Assembly: GCA_002407645.1 (NCBI GenBank)
Contig: DHNU01000067.1
Coordinates: 2,583-12,217, forward strand
Length of the DNA stretch: 9,635 nucleotides
Direction of reading: 5' to 3'
Origin: Ruminococcaceae bacterium UBA5408
GTDB taxonomy: Bacteria; Bacillota; Clostridia; Oscillospirales; Acutalibacteraceae
In this document: positions 1 through 6,477 of the stretch, in pieces
How the letters are laid out: each line of letters starts with the position of its first letter
Position numbering within the stretch: the stretch's first letter is position 1
The notes under the pieces: generated by a model
Seen by the model: the letters and a program-made list of their open reading frames with translations, nothing else
Told to the model about the DNA's origin: nothing
The model's database searches: none
Position numbers and translations under genes: made by a program

Positions 1-462
1 CTTGACAGAGCTGTTGTCGGTATGCACTTCTTCAATCCTGCTCCTGTAATGAAGCTTGTTGAAGTTATCGCAGGTATCACAACTCCTGATGAGACTGTTG
101 AAAAGATTAAGAAAATAGCAATTGAAATAGGCAAAACACCTGTACAGGTAAAAGAAGCTGCTGGCTTTGTTGTAAACAGAATCCTTGTTCCAATGATTAA
201 TGAAGCTATTGGAATCTATGCTGATGGCACTGCATCCGCCTCAGACATTGATACTGCAATGAAACTTGGAGCAAATCACCCGATGGGACCTCTTGCTTTA
301 GGCGATTTAATCGGTTTAGACGTTGTCCTTGCTGTTATGGATGTTCTTCTCCAGGAAACCGGTGACAGCAAATATCGTCCACACCCATTACTCAGAAAGA
401 TGGTTCGCGGTGGCTTACTCGGTAAAAAGACCGGTAAGGGATTTTATGACTATACCAAATAA
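1..462 (+). CDS. hbd: 3-hydroxybutyryl-CoA dehydrogenase, C-terminal part (5' end outside window)
   Basis: This is the NAD(P)H-dependent enzyme that interconverts acetoacetyl-CoA and 3-hydroxybutyryl-CoA in cytoplasmic butyrate formation. The reading frame is open from base 1, so the gene starts upstream; 153 residues are visible. Full-length family members are about 280 residues, so roughly the first 130, including the N-terminal Rossmann NAD-binding region, are missing. Visible family hallmarks are HFFNP (catalytic His) followed 12 residues later by the Glu of KLVEVI, the partner of that His; GFVVNRIL with the active-site Asn; and the C-terminal helical domain with [18 protein letters not shown]. 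The frame ends at TAA 460-462 after GKGFYDY, a normal C-terminus. It lies 35 bases before bcd on the same strand, as in clostridial butyrate operons. The family call is secure. The truncation comes from the window edge, not from gene damage. Confidence 0.95.
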   Translation, partial: LDRAVVGMHFFNPAPVMKLVEVIAGITTPDETVEKIKKIAIEIGKTPVQVKEAAGFVVNRILVPMINEAIGIYADGTASASDIDTAMKLGANHPMGPLALGDLIGLDVVLAVMDVLLQETGDSKYRPHPLLRKMVRGGLLGKKTGKGFYDYTK

Positions 463-497
463 TCAGGTTTTGCAAATATAATTATGGAGGAACGAGT

Positions 498-1637
498 ATG
501 GATTTCGTACTTAGTAAAGAACACGAGATGGCCCGCACTCTTTACAGAGATTTTGCGGAAAATGAAATAAAACCCTATGCTCAAGATATTGACGAACAGG
601 AACGTTTTCCGGTTGAAGCAGTAGAAAAGATGAAAAAATACGGCTTTTTGGGCATTCCTTTCCCGAAAGAGTATGGTGGTCAAGGTTGTGACACACTTTC
701 ATATGTAATGTGCATTGAAGAAGTCGCAAAAGTTTGTGGAACAACAAGTGTTGTTTTGTCCGGTCATACATCTTTGGGTTCTGCTCCGATTTTAAAATTC
801 GGTACACCGGAGCAAATTCAAAAATATTTTGTACCACTTGCAAAAGGTGAAAAGTTAGGTGCTTTCGCTTTAACTGAGCCAAACGCAGGTACAGATGCTT
901 CAATGCAGCAGACAAAGGCTGTTCTTGAAGATGACCATTATGTACTTAATGGCAGCAAGATTTTTATTACTAACGCAGGTTATGCCGATACATACATTAT
1001 CTTTGCTATGACAGATAAGAGCAAAGGAACAAGAGGAATTTCAGCATTTATTGTTGAAAAAGACTTCCCGGGCTTCAGTGTTGGTAAAAAAGAAAAGAAA
1101 ATGGGTATTCGCGGTTCTTCTACATGCGAATTGATTTTTGAAAACTGCATTGTACCAAAAGAAAATCTTCTTGGTAAAGAAGGCCAGGGATTCAAAATTG
1201 CAATGAATACATTAGACGGTGGTCGTATTGGTATTGCTGCCCAGGCTTTGGGACTTGCTGAAGGTGCATACAACGAAACAGTTAAGTATGTAAAAGAAAG
1301 AAAACAATTTGGCAGACCTCTTGCTAAATTCCAGAATACACAGTTCCAACTTGCTGATATGGCAACAAAGATTAAAGCTGCTCAAATGCTTGTTTATCGT
1401 GCAGCTTGTGCAAAAGATACACAAAAAGTTTATACTGTAGAAGCTGCTATGGCTAAACTTTATGCAGCAGAAGTTGCAAGAGAAGTTACTGCAGAAGCAG
1501 TTCAGCTTCATGGCGGTTATGGTTATACAAGAGAATATCCAGTTGAGCGCATGATGCGTGATGCAAAAATCACAGAAATCTATGAAGGTACAAGTGAAGT
1601 TCAGCGCATGGTTATTTCTTCTCATGCACTTAGATAA
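498..1637 (+). CDS. bcd: Butyryl-CoA dehydrogenase (short-chain acyl-CoA dehydrogenase)
   Basis: This FAD enzyme reduces crotonyl-CoA to butyryl-CoA, taking electrons from EtfAB encoded just downstream. At 379 residues it has the usual length of clostridial Bcd. The helical N-terminal domain is followed by acyl-CoA dehydrogenase signature 1 at residues 123-136 (FALTEPNAGTDASM), the beta-domain ITNAGYAD segment near 157-164, ERKQFGRPL at 267-275 and signature 2 at about 336-356 (QLHGGYGYTREYP then VERMMRDA). The catalytic base is Glu363 in IYEGTSE, the position used by short- and medium-chain enzymes. The start is ATG 498 with GGAGG at 486-490, seven bases upstream. It sits between hbd and etfB in one operon, which favours the butyryl-CoA (rather than branched- or long-chain) assignment. 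Substrate chain length is inferred from context, not read from residues. Confidence 0.95.
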   Translation: MDFVLSKEHEMARTLYRDFAENEIKPYAQDIDEQERFPVEAVEKMKKYGFLGIPFPKEYGGQGCDTLSYVMCIEEVAKVCGTTSVVLSGHTSLGSAPILKFGTPEQIQKYFVPLAKGEKLGAFALTEPNAGTDASMQQTKAVLEDDHYVLNGSKIFITNAGYADTYIIFAMTDKSKGTRGISAFIVEKDFPGFSVGKKEKKMGIRGSSTCELIFENCIVPKENLLGKEGQGFKIAMNTLDGGRIGIAAQALGLAEGAYNETVKYVKERKQFGRPLAKFQNTQFQLADMATKIKAAQMLVYRAACAKDTQKVYTVEAAMAKLYAAEVAREVTAEAVQLHGGYGYTREYPVERMMRDAKITEIYEGTSEVQRMVISSHALR

Positions 1638-1650
1638 CTATAAAAGCCTA

Positions 1651-1657
1651 AAAGGAG
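1651..1657 (+). promoter_or_regulatory. Ribosome binding site supporting the TTG start of etfB
   Basis: AAAGGAG lies nine bases before TTG 1667. No in-frame ATG lies near the beginning of the conserved protein start MNIVVCIKQ, so this site decides in favour of the TTG codon. Confidence 0.8.
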
Positions 1658-1666
1658 TGACAATTT

Positions 1667-2449
1667 TTGAATATTGTAGTTTGCATAAAACAAGTTCCAA
1701 ATACAAATGAAGTTAAATTGGATCCAGTAAAAGGTACTCTTATTAGAGAAGGCGTACCAAGTATAATTAATCCGGATGATAAAGCCGGTCTTGAAGCAGC
1801 TCTTCGTCTTAAAGATTCCATTGGCGCACATGTAACGGTTCTTTCCATGGGGCCGCCGCAGGCTGATGCTGTTTTACGTGAAGCTCTCGCAATGGGTGCT
1901 GACGAAGCAATTTTAGTTACTGACAGAGCGTTTGGCGGTGCTGATACTTTAGCTACTTCCACAACTATTGCTGCAGCACTTAAAACACTTAAATTTGACA
2001 TGATTATTACAGGACGTCAGGCAATTGATGGTGATACAGCACAAGTTGGACCGCAAATTGCTGAACACTTAGGTATCCCGAATATCAGCTATGCTGAGGA
2101 TATTAAGGTTGAAGGCGACTTTGTAACAGTTAAACGTCAATTTGAAGACAGATATCATATTATCAAGGTTAAAATGCCTTGCTTAATTACTGCCTTAAGC
2201 GAATTAAACCAGCCTCGTTATATGACTCCGGGCGGAATTTTTGATGCTTATAGAAATACTGAAGTTAAGGTAATTACACGTAATGATCTTGATATTGATG
2301 ACTCAAGCATCGGCTTAAAAGGCTCACCTACCAGAGTTTGTAAGACATTTACAAAGAGTTTGAAAGCAGCCGGTCAATTAGTAAACCTTGATCCTCAAGA
2401 GTCGGCTGATTATATGCTTGAAAAGCTCAAAGAAAAATTCATTATATAG
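1667..2449 (+). CDS. etfB: Electron transfer flavoprotein beta subunit
   Basis: This is the small subunit of the EtfAB heterodimer, which in clostridia passes electrons from NADH to Bcd and, in bifurcating complexes, also to ferredoxin. Its 260 residues match the family length. The N-terminus MNIVVCIKQVPNT is the standard EtfB start and fixes initiation at TTG 1667. Nucleotide-binding motifs visible are MGPPQADA (61-68), DRAFGGADTLATS (86-98) and GRQAIDGDTAQVGP (116-129). The C-terminal arm from about 205 onward is the segment that usually wraps around EtfA. The gene follows bcd by 29 bases and precedes etfA by 18, so it is almost certainly co-transcribed. It resembles EtfB partners of butyryl-CoA dehydrogenases rather than mitochondrial-type EtfB, but bifurcating activity is inferred from context and family. 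Confidence 0.95.
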   Translation: MNIVVCIKQVPNTNEVKLDPVKGTLIREGVPSIINPDDKAGLEAALRLKDSIGAHVTVLSMGPPQADAVLREALAMGADEAILVTDRAFGGADTLATSTTIAAALKTLKFDMIITGRQAIDGDTAQVGPQIAEHLGIPNISYAEDIKVEGDFVTVKRQFEDRYHIIKVKMPCLITALSELNQPRYMTPGGIFDAYRNTEVKVITRNDLDIDDSSIGLKGSPTRVCKTFTKSLKAAGQLVNLDPQESADYMLEKLKEKFII

Positions 2450-2457
2450 TTGAAAGT

Positions 2458-2463
2458 GGTGAG
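2458..2463 (+). promoter_or_regulatory. Ribosome binding site deciding the etfA start
   Basis: GGTGAG lies just before ATG 2468. An in-frame TTG at 2450 directly abuts the etfB stop and would add six residues (MKVVSR), but it has no such site at a proper distance and the extra residues are not typical of EtfA. The downstream ATG, giving MNIQEYKGVYIF, is therefore preferred. Confidence 0.65.
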
Positions 2464-2467
2464 CAGA

Positions 2468-3487
2468 ATGAATATACAAGAATATAAAGGCGTATATATT
2501 TTTATACAACAAGTAGACAATAAAATAGCAAATGTTTCTTTTGAACTTCTTGGTAAAGCTAAAGAGCTTGCTAAAGATATGGAAACTGAAGTTACTGCTG
2601 TTTTGTTTGGTTACAATGTGTCCGGACTTTGCGATGAATTAGCAAGTTACGGTGCAGATAAAATTATAATGGTTGACGATAAAGCTCTCAAGATATATTC
2701 TACAGAGCCTTATGCCTACAGCATGTACAATGTAATTAAGAAGTACAAACCTGCTGTTGTTCTTTACGGTGCAACTGCAATCGGTCGTGACCTTGCTCCT
2801 CGTGTATCTGCAAGAGTTAAGACTGGTTTAACTGCTGACTGCACAAAACTTGAAGTTGCTACCGATGGAACAAAGAACCTCATGATGACTCGTCCGGCAT
2901 TTGGCGGAAACATCATGGCTACAATTCTTTGCCCGGAGCATCGTCCACAAATGGCTACTGTTCGTCCGGGCGTTATGCAGAAGGTTAAACCTATCGACGG
3001 TGCAAAAGTTCCTGTTGACAAGTATGACCTTGAAATTCCTGCAGAGTGCAAGAACGTAGAAATTATTGACATCATCAAAAAAGTATCCACAAAAATGGAT
3101 ATTCAGGATGCTAAAATCCTCGTATCCGGCGGCCGTGGTATGGGTTGCCCAGAGAACTTTAAGCTTCTTAAAGATTTAGCAGATGCTCTCGGTGGAACAG
3201 TAAGTTCTTCTAGAGCTTGCGTAGATGCCGGTTGGGTTGAAAAAGACATCCAGGTTGGCCAGACCGGTAAAACAGTTCGTCCAAATCTTTACATTGCCTG
3301 TGGTATTTCCGGTGCTATTCAGCATCTTGCAGGTATGGAAGAGTCCGATGTTATTATTGCAATTAACAAGGATGAAAACGCACCAATTTTCGAAGTTGCT
3401 GATTATGGCATCGTCGGAGATGCTACGAAGATTCTTCCAATCTTCACTGATGAAGTTAAAAAAGTTATGGCTGCTAAAAACGCCTAA
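2468..3487 (+). CDS. etfA: Electron transfer flavoprotein alpha subunit
   Basis: This is the large Etf subunit, which binds the alpha-FAD that hands electrons to Bcd. With the ATG at 2468 it has 339 residues, the length of EtfA without an added ferredoxin domain. The N-terminal domain begins MNIQEYKGVYIF. The C-terminal FAD domain is complete: SGGRGMG (220-226), SRACVDAGW (248-256), QVGQTGKTV (262-270), CGISGAIQHLAGM (278-290), INKDENAPIF (299-308) and ADYGIVGD (311-318). It is the last gene of the hbd-bcd-etfB-etfA unit and is followed by a strong terminator. An alternative TTG start at 2450 would make it 345 residues. No 4Fe-4S cysteine cluster is present, so any ferredoxin coupling must use separate ferredoxin. 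The assignment is secure. Confidence 0.96.
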   Translation: MNIQEYKGVYIFIQQVDNKIANVSFELLGKAKELAKDMETEVTAVLFGYNVSGLCDELASYGADKIIMVDDKALKIYSTEPYAYSMYNVIKKYKPAVVLYGATAIGRDLAPRVSARVKTGLTADCTKLEVATDGTKNLMMTRPAFGGNIMATILCPEHRPQMATVRPGVMQKVKPIDGAKVPVDKYDLEIPAECKNVEIIDIIKKVSTKMDIQDAKILVSGGRGMGCPENFKLLKDLADALGGTVSSSRACVDAGWVEKDIQVGQTGKTVRPNLYIACGISGAIQHLAGMEESDVIIAINKDENAPIFEVADYGIVGDATKILPIFTDEVKKVMAAKNA

Positions 3488-3520
3488 TTTTAATTAAAAC
3501 TACTTAATTAATACAATTAA

Positions 3521-3561
3521 AGCACTCCTTTAGTTTAAATACAGCTAAAGGAGTGCTTTTT
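3521..3561 (+). terminator. Rho-independent terminator of the butyrate operon
   Basis: A perfect 13-bp stem pairs AGCACTCCTTTAG (3521-3533) with CTAAAGGAGTGCT (3545-3557). The loop is 11 bases and the stem runs into a T tract (3557-3561). It lies 34 bases past the etfA stop and is oriented for plus-strand transcripts. Confidence 0.93.
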
Positions 3562-3618
3562 ATGATTACTTTGCAAGAGGACATACCTTAGTAATGAAAG
3601 TCCGCTGCGAGATAGAAT

Positions 3619-3649
3619 TTGAAATAAGCTTAGTAAGCAACCATTTCAA
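3619..3649. repeat. Nested inverted repeat in the convergent intergenic gap
   Basis: An outer pair TTGAAAT (3619-3625) / ATTTCAA (3643-3649) encloses an inner pair GCTTA (3628-3632) / TAAGC (3634-3638). It sits between the two facing terminators. No T tract follows on either strand, so it is not an ordinary terminator. It may be chance in AT-rich DNA or a remnant of a structured element; no coding sequence is evident in 3562-3662. Confidence 0.4.
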
Positions 3650-3660
3650 CTTTATAAGAT

Positions 3661-3691
3661 AAAAATGGCGCGGATTTATTCCGCGCCATTT
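3661..3691 (-). terminator. Rho-independent terminator of the CoA transferase gene
   Basis: A GC-rich stem pairs AATGGCGCGG (3664-3673) with CCGCGCCATT (3681-3690), extended by A-T pairs at both ends, around a short loop. Read on the minus strand it is followed by a run of T (complement of A 3661-3665). It lies 27 bases beyond the stop of the minus-strand CoA transferase. Confidence 0.9.
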
Positions 3692-3717
3692 ATTAAATTA
3701 AATATAAAATAAATTAA

Positions 3718-5280
3718 TTAATCGTTTTTCAAACCCATTACTTCATCTCTGAAAATTCTTTCATCCATTTGCTTAAAGTCAGGTGAAATAATTGGCTTTA
3801 TAGGCATATGAGCTAAAACATCTTTTTCTAAATCAATTCCGGGTGCAATTTCACAAAGTACAATACCGTCTTTTGTAAGTTTAAATACAGCACGCTCTGT
3901 AATATACAATACAGGAAGATTATCGTTTATGGCTGTTTTTGCACTAAATGTAATATGTTCAACATTTTCACGGAATTTATTTACGCTGCCCTCATTAATG
4001 ATATGAAGTTTTCCGTCTTTAATTTCAGTCTTAAGTCCCTTTGCAGTAAATGTGCCACAGAAGAAAACTTGCTTAGAATTTTGTGTAATATCAATAAATC
4101 CACCACAGCCTGGAAGCTTAGGACCAAATTTTGAAACATTAACGTTTCCGTCTTTATCCGATTCAGCGAAACCAAGGAATGCTTGGTCAAGTCCGCCACC
4201 TTGATAAAAGTCGAACATGGAAGGCATAGATATGATACTATCGGGATTTAAGCTGACGCCAAAATTAATTCCACTTTGAGGATTTCCTCCAAAAATACCG
4301 GACTCAACTGTCAAAGTGAATTTATTTGTAATACCCTCTTCCATAGCAACGGTTGAAACGAACTCAGGAATTCCTATCCCAAGGTTAACGGCACTTCCAT
4401 CTTTCAGTTCCATAGCTGCACGGCGAGCAATAATCTTTTTGTTATTAAGTGGCATAGGAGAAAATTCAGCCATTCCCATTCTGTGTTCACCGGAAAAACC
4501 CGGATTATATTGTGTCCCAAAGTTTTGCATATGATATTTCATATCACTTACAACTACAACAGCATCTACTAAAATTCCGGGAATTTCTACTTTTTGTGGG
4601 TCAAGTGAACCGGCTTTTACTACACGTTCAACTTGTACAATTACTTTACCGCCTGAGTTTTTACAAGCCAGAGCTACAGCAAGAGATTCGGCACGAACAC
4701 CGCAGCGTTCGATTGAAATATTACCGTTTTCGTCAGCGTATGTACCCCCAAGAACGGCAAAATCCACAGGATGTGTTTTATAGAATAAATATTCTTTACC
4801 GTCTATTTCCATCAGTTTTACGAGGTCTTCGCATTTTTTAGTCTTTTCGTTTAATTTTCCGCCCAAATTACGGGGATCAATAAATGTACCCAAGCCAACA
4901 TGGGAAAGAGTACCCGGTCTGTGAGAAGCCATATCTCTAAACATATGGTTTGTAACACCTTGTGGGAAATCGTAAGCAATAATCTTATTATCTGTAACAA
5001 GCTGCCCGAGCTTTGGCGCCATGCCCCAATGGCCTCCAATAGCTTTGCTTATTAATCCTTCATGAGCCATATGATTTAAACCTTTTGTTTTTCCGTCACC
5101 TTGTGCTGCACAAAATAACAGTGTAAGGTTATTTGGCTTTCCAGTCTCTAAAAAACGGTTTTCAATTTCTGCTAAAATTTCTTCAGCGACTGCTGCTCCC
5201 ATAAAACCGTTTGTTGCAAAATTAATATTATCAGGGACTAAATCTGCGGCTTGACGCGCAGTTAAAATTTTTATTGCCAT
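3718..5280 (-). CDS. Propionate-CoA-transferase / YdiF-type acyl-CoA:carboxylate CoA transferase
   Basis: This is a class I CoA transferase that moves CoA between an acyl-CoA and a carboxylate, typically acetate, through a covalent glutamyl-CoA intermediate. The 520 residues contain both CoA-transferase halves fused in one chain, as in clostridial propionate CoA-transferase and E. coli YdiF. The N-terminal half has NGFMGAAVAEE and the CAAQGDGKTKGLNH segment. The C-terminal half has GSAVNLGIGIPEFV followed by TVESGIFGGNPQSG, where Glu326 is the expected catalytic residue. The start is ATG 5278-5280 with GGAGG eight bases upstream; an in-frame TTG at 5293-5295 lies inside that ribosome binding site and is rejected. 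It has its own promoter and terminator, converges on the hbd-bcd-etfBA operon and is divergent from a WYL regulator. The exact substrate (butyryl-, propionyl-, lactoyl- or acetoacetyl-CoA) cannot be told from the sequence; the neighbouring butyrate genes make butyryl-CoA:acetate exchange plausible. Confidence 0.9.
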   Translation of the reverse strand: MAIKILTARQAADLVPDNINFATNGFMGAAVAEEILAEIENRFLETGKPNNLTLLFCAAQGDGKTKGLNHMAHEGLISKAIGGHWGMAPKLGQLVTDNKIIAYDFPQGVTNHMFRDMASHRPGTLSHVGLGTFIDPRNLGGKLNEKTKKCEDLVKLMEIDGKEYLFYKTHPVDFAVLGGTYADENGNISIERCGVRAESLAVALACKNSGGKVIVQVERVVKAGSLDPQKVEIPGILVDAVVVVSDMKYHMQNFGTQYNPGFSGEHRMGMAEFSPMPLNNKKIIARRAAMELKDGSAVNLGIGIPEFVSTVAMEEGITNKFTLTVESGIFGGNPQSGINFGVSLNPDSIISMPSMFDFYQGGGLDQAFLGFAESDKDGNVNVSKFGPKLPGCGGFIDITQNSKQVFFCGTFTAKGLKTEIKDGKLHIINEGSVNKFRENVEHITFSAKTAINDNLPVLYITERAVFKLTKDGIVLCEIAPGIDLEKDVLAHMPIKPIISPDFKQMDERIFRDEVMGLKND

Positions 5281-5288
5281 TATTTTAT

Positions 5289-5293
5289 CCTCC
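5289..5293 (-). promoter_or_regulatory. Ribosome binding site of the CoA transferase gene
   Basis: On the minus strand this reads GGAGG, eight bases before ATG 5280. It fixes that ATG and rules out the overlapping in-frame TTG at 5293-5295. Confidence 0.88.
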
Positions 5294-5314
5294 AAAAAAT
5301 ATAACTACCTTATA

Positions 5315-5342
5315 ATTATAACATTTTGCAGCAAAAACACAA
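5315..5342 (-). promoter_or_regulatory. Candidate SigA promoter of the CoA transferase gene
   Basis: On the minus strand a consensus -10 TATAAT (5315-5320) is preceded by TGT, giving an extended -10. A weak -35 TTGTGT (5337-5342) lies 16 bases upstream. The predicted start is near 5308, leaving a leader of about 28 bases before the ATG. A palindrome fills most of the spacer. Confidence 0.7.
5324..5336. promoter_or_regulatory. Candidate operator: palindrome between -35 and -10 of the CoA transferase promoter
   Basis: TTTTGC-A-GCAAAA is a perfect inverted repeat with 6-base arms, placed inside the 16-base promoter spacer, where a bound protein would block RNA polymerase. A related imperfect copy, TTTG-TG-CAAA, lies at 5349-5358, and GCAAAAA recurs in direct orientation at 5331-5337 and 5354-5360, 23 bases apart. 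A role as binding site for the divergent WYL regulator or another repressor is inference. Confidence 0.4.
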
Positions 5343-5396
5343 GATGAATTTGTGCAAAAATTACTTAAAAATTCCAAAAATTATAAAAATCAAGAT

Positions 5397-5426
5397 TTGA
5401 AATAGAAATAAATTTCCATATATGAT
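5397..5426 (+). promoter_or_regulatory. Candidate SigA promoter of the WYL regulator gene
   Basis: TTGAAA (5397-5402) and TATGAT (5421-5426), each one base off consensus, are 18 bases apart. The predicted start near 5433 gives a leader of about 40 bases before TTG 5473. The spacer contains GAAAT-AA-ATTTC (5405-5416), a short palindrome that could be autoregulatory or chance. Confidence 0.65.
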
Positions 5427-5472
5427 ATATTGTAATATGAAGTGAGTAAATATAAAAATAGCTGGTGATTAT

Positions 5473-6477
5473 TTGGGATGTTATGCTAATTCTAAATTGA
5501 AATTATTGTTATTATTAAAATTACTTAACAAGTATTCGGACGAAGATCATCCACTTTCTGCTGCCAAATTGTGCAGGCTTTTGAATGACGAAGGAATAAA
5601 TACAGACAGAAAAACAATTTACAGAGACATTGAGGCACTTACTGAATTTGGAATAGATATTATTTATACAAGGTTACCTAAACAAGGCTTTTTTATAGCA
5701 AAAAGAAGTTTTGAACTTGCTGAAGTAAGACTTTTAATGGATGCTGTACTTACGGCGTCTTTTATTACGAATAAAAAAACAGAAGATTTAACTAAGAAGC
5801 TTTGTGAACTTTTAAGCTGCTATCAAGCTGAACAAGTGTTAAACCAAATTTACGTTAAAGAACGTGTTAAATTTGAAAATGAAGAAATATATTATAATAT
5901 AGATACCATAAATCGTGCAATTTCGGAAAATAGAAAAATTAGATTTTTCTATCATCACCGAATAATAATCGACAGAACGGTACAGTACGACAGGGGGAGG
6001 GAATTTATCATAAGTCCTTATTCATTAATATGGGAAAATGATAAATATTATCTTGTTGGCAATTACGAAAAATACGACAGTATAAGCAACTATAGGTTGG
6101 ACCGAATGAAAAGTGTGTGTGTTACACAGTTAGCCTCAAGGCCTTTCAATGAAGTCTGTGAATATAATGATTGTTTTGACAGTGCGGATTATACTAAAAA
6201 GACCTTTAATATGTATAACGGTAAATGTGAGCAGATAATTCTTAGATGCTCAAATAACCTTCTTGATACTATTGTAGACAAATTTGGCAGTGAAACTGAA
6301 TTTTCATGCCATGATGACAACGCATTTACAGTTTGTGCCAACGTTTTTGTAAGCGAGGGACTGATAGAATGGCTTATGCAGTACGGTGACAGAATTATCG
6401 TGCTTTCTCCACAAAACTTAAAAGATGAAATGATGAATAGAATTGAATCGGTTAGTTCAGCTTATAAAATTACATAA
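5473..6477 (+). CDS. WYL-domain transcriptional regulator (DeoR-like HTH)
   Basis: This is a predicted cytoplasmic DNA-binding regulator of 334 residues, the usual size for HTH-WYL proteins. An N-terminal winged helix-turn-helix spans about 7-75, with DRKTIYRDIEAL (45-56) as the recognition-helix region. A helical linker follows, then the WYL domain at about 140-215, including ISPYSLIWENDKYYLVGNY (180-198) and NYRLDRM (206-212). The signature tripeptide here is YYL rather than WYL. The C-terminal extension (about 245-325) carries GLIEWLMQYGDRIIVLSP, common in clostridial members. Initiation is probably TTG 5473 with GGTG at 5464-5467: the nearby ATGs at 5478 and 5483 are out of frame, and a stop at 5443-5445 closes the frame upstream. 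WYL domains are thought to sense ligands such as nucleotides or metabolites; the ligand here is unknown. It is divergent from the CoA transferase, its most likely target by position. Confidence 0.88.
   Translation: MGCYANSKLKLLLLLKLLNKYSDEDHPLSAAKLCRLLNDEGINTDRKTIYRDIEALTEFGIDIIYTRLPKQGFFIAKRSFELAEVRLLMDAVLTASFITNKKTEDLTKKLCELLSCYQAEQVLNQIYVKERVKFENEEIYYNIDTINRAISENRKIRFFYHHRIIIDRTVQYDRGREFIISPYSLIWENDKYYLVGNYEKYDSISNYRLDRMKSVCVTQLASRPFNEVCEYNDCFDSADYTKKTFNMYNGKCEQIILRCSNNLLDTIVDKFGSETEFSCHDDNAFTVCANVFVSEGLIEWLMQYGDRIIVLSPQNLKDEMMNRIESVSSAYKIT

Noticed and set aside
511..2001. Long antisense reading frames opposite bcd and etfB
   Set aside because: They mirror strongly conserved genes, have cysteine/serine- or alanine/arginine-skewed composition typical of shadow frames, lack ribosome binding sites and match no known family.
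3562..3591. Ten-codon reading frame ATG 3562 to TAG after the etfA terminator
   Set aside because: No usable ribosome binding site (the upstream AAGGAG is inside the terminator stem), very short, and downstream of a terminator.
4316..4841. Plus-strand reading frames opposite the CoA transferase gene
   Set aside because: The minus-strand frame is continuous, with catalytic motifs throughout; the plus-strand frames have no initiation signals or recognisable domains.
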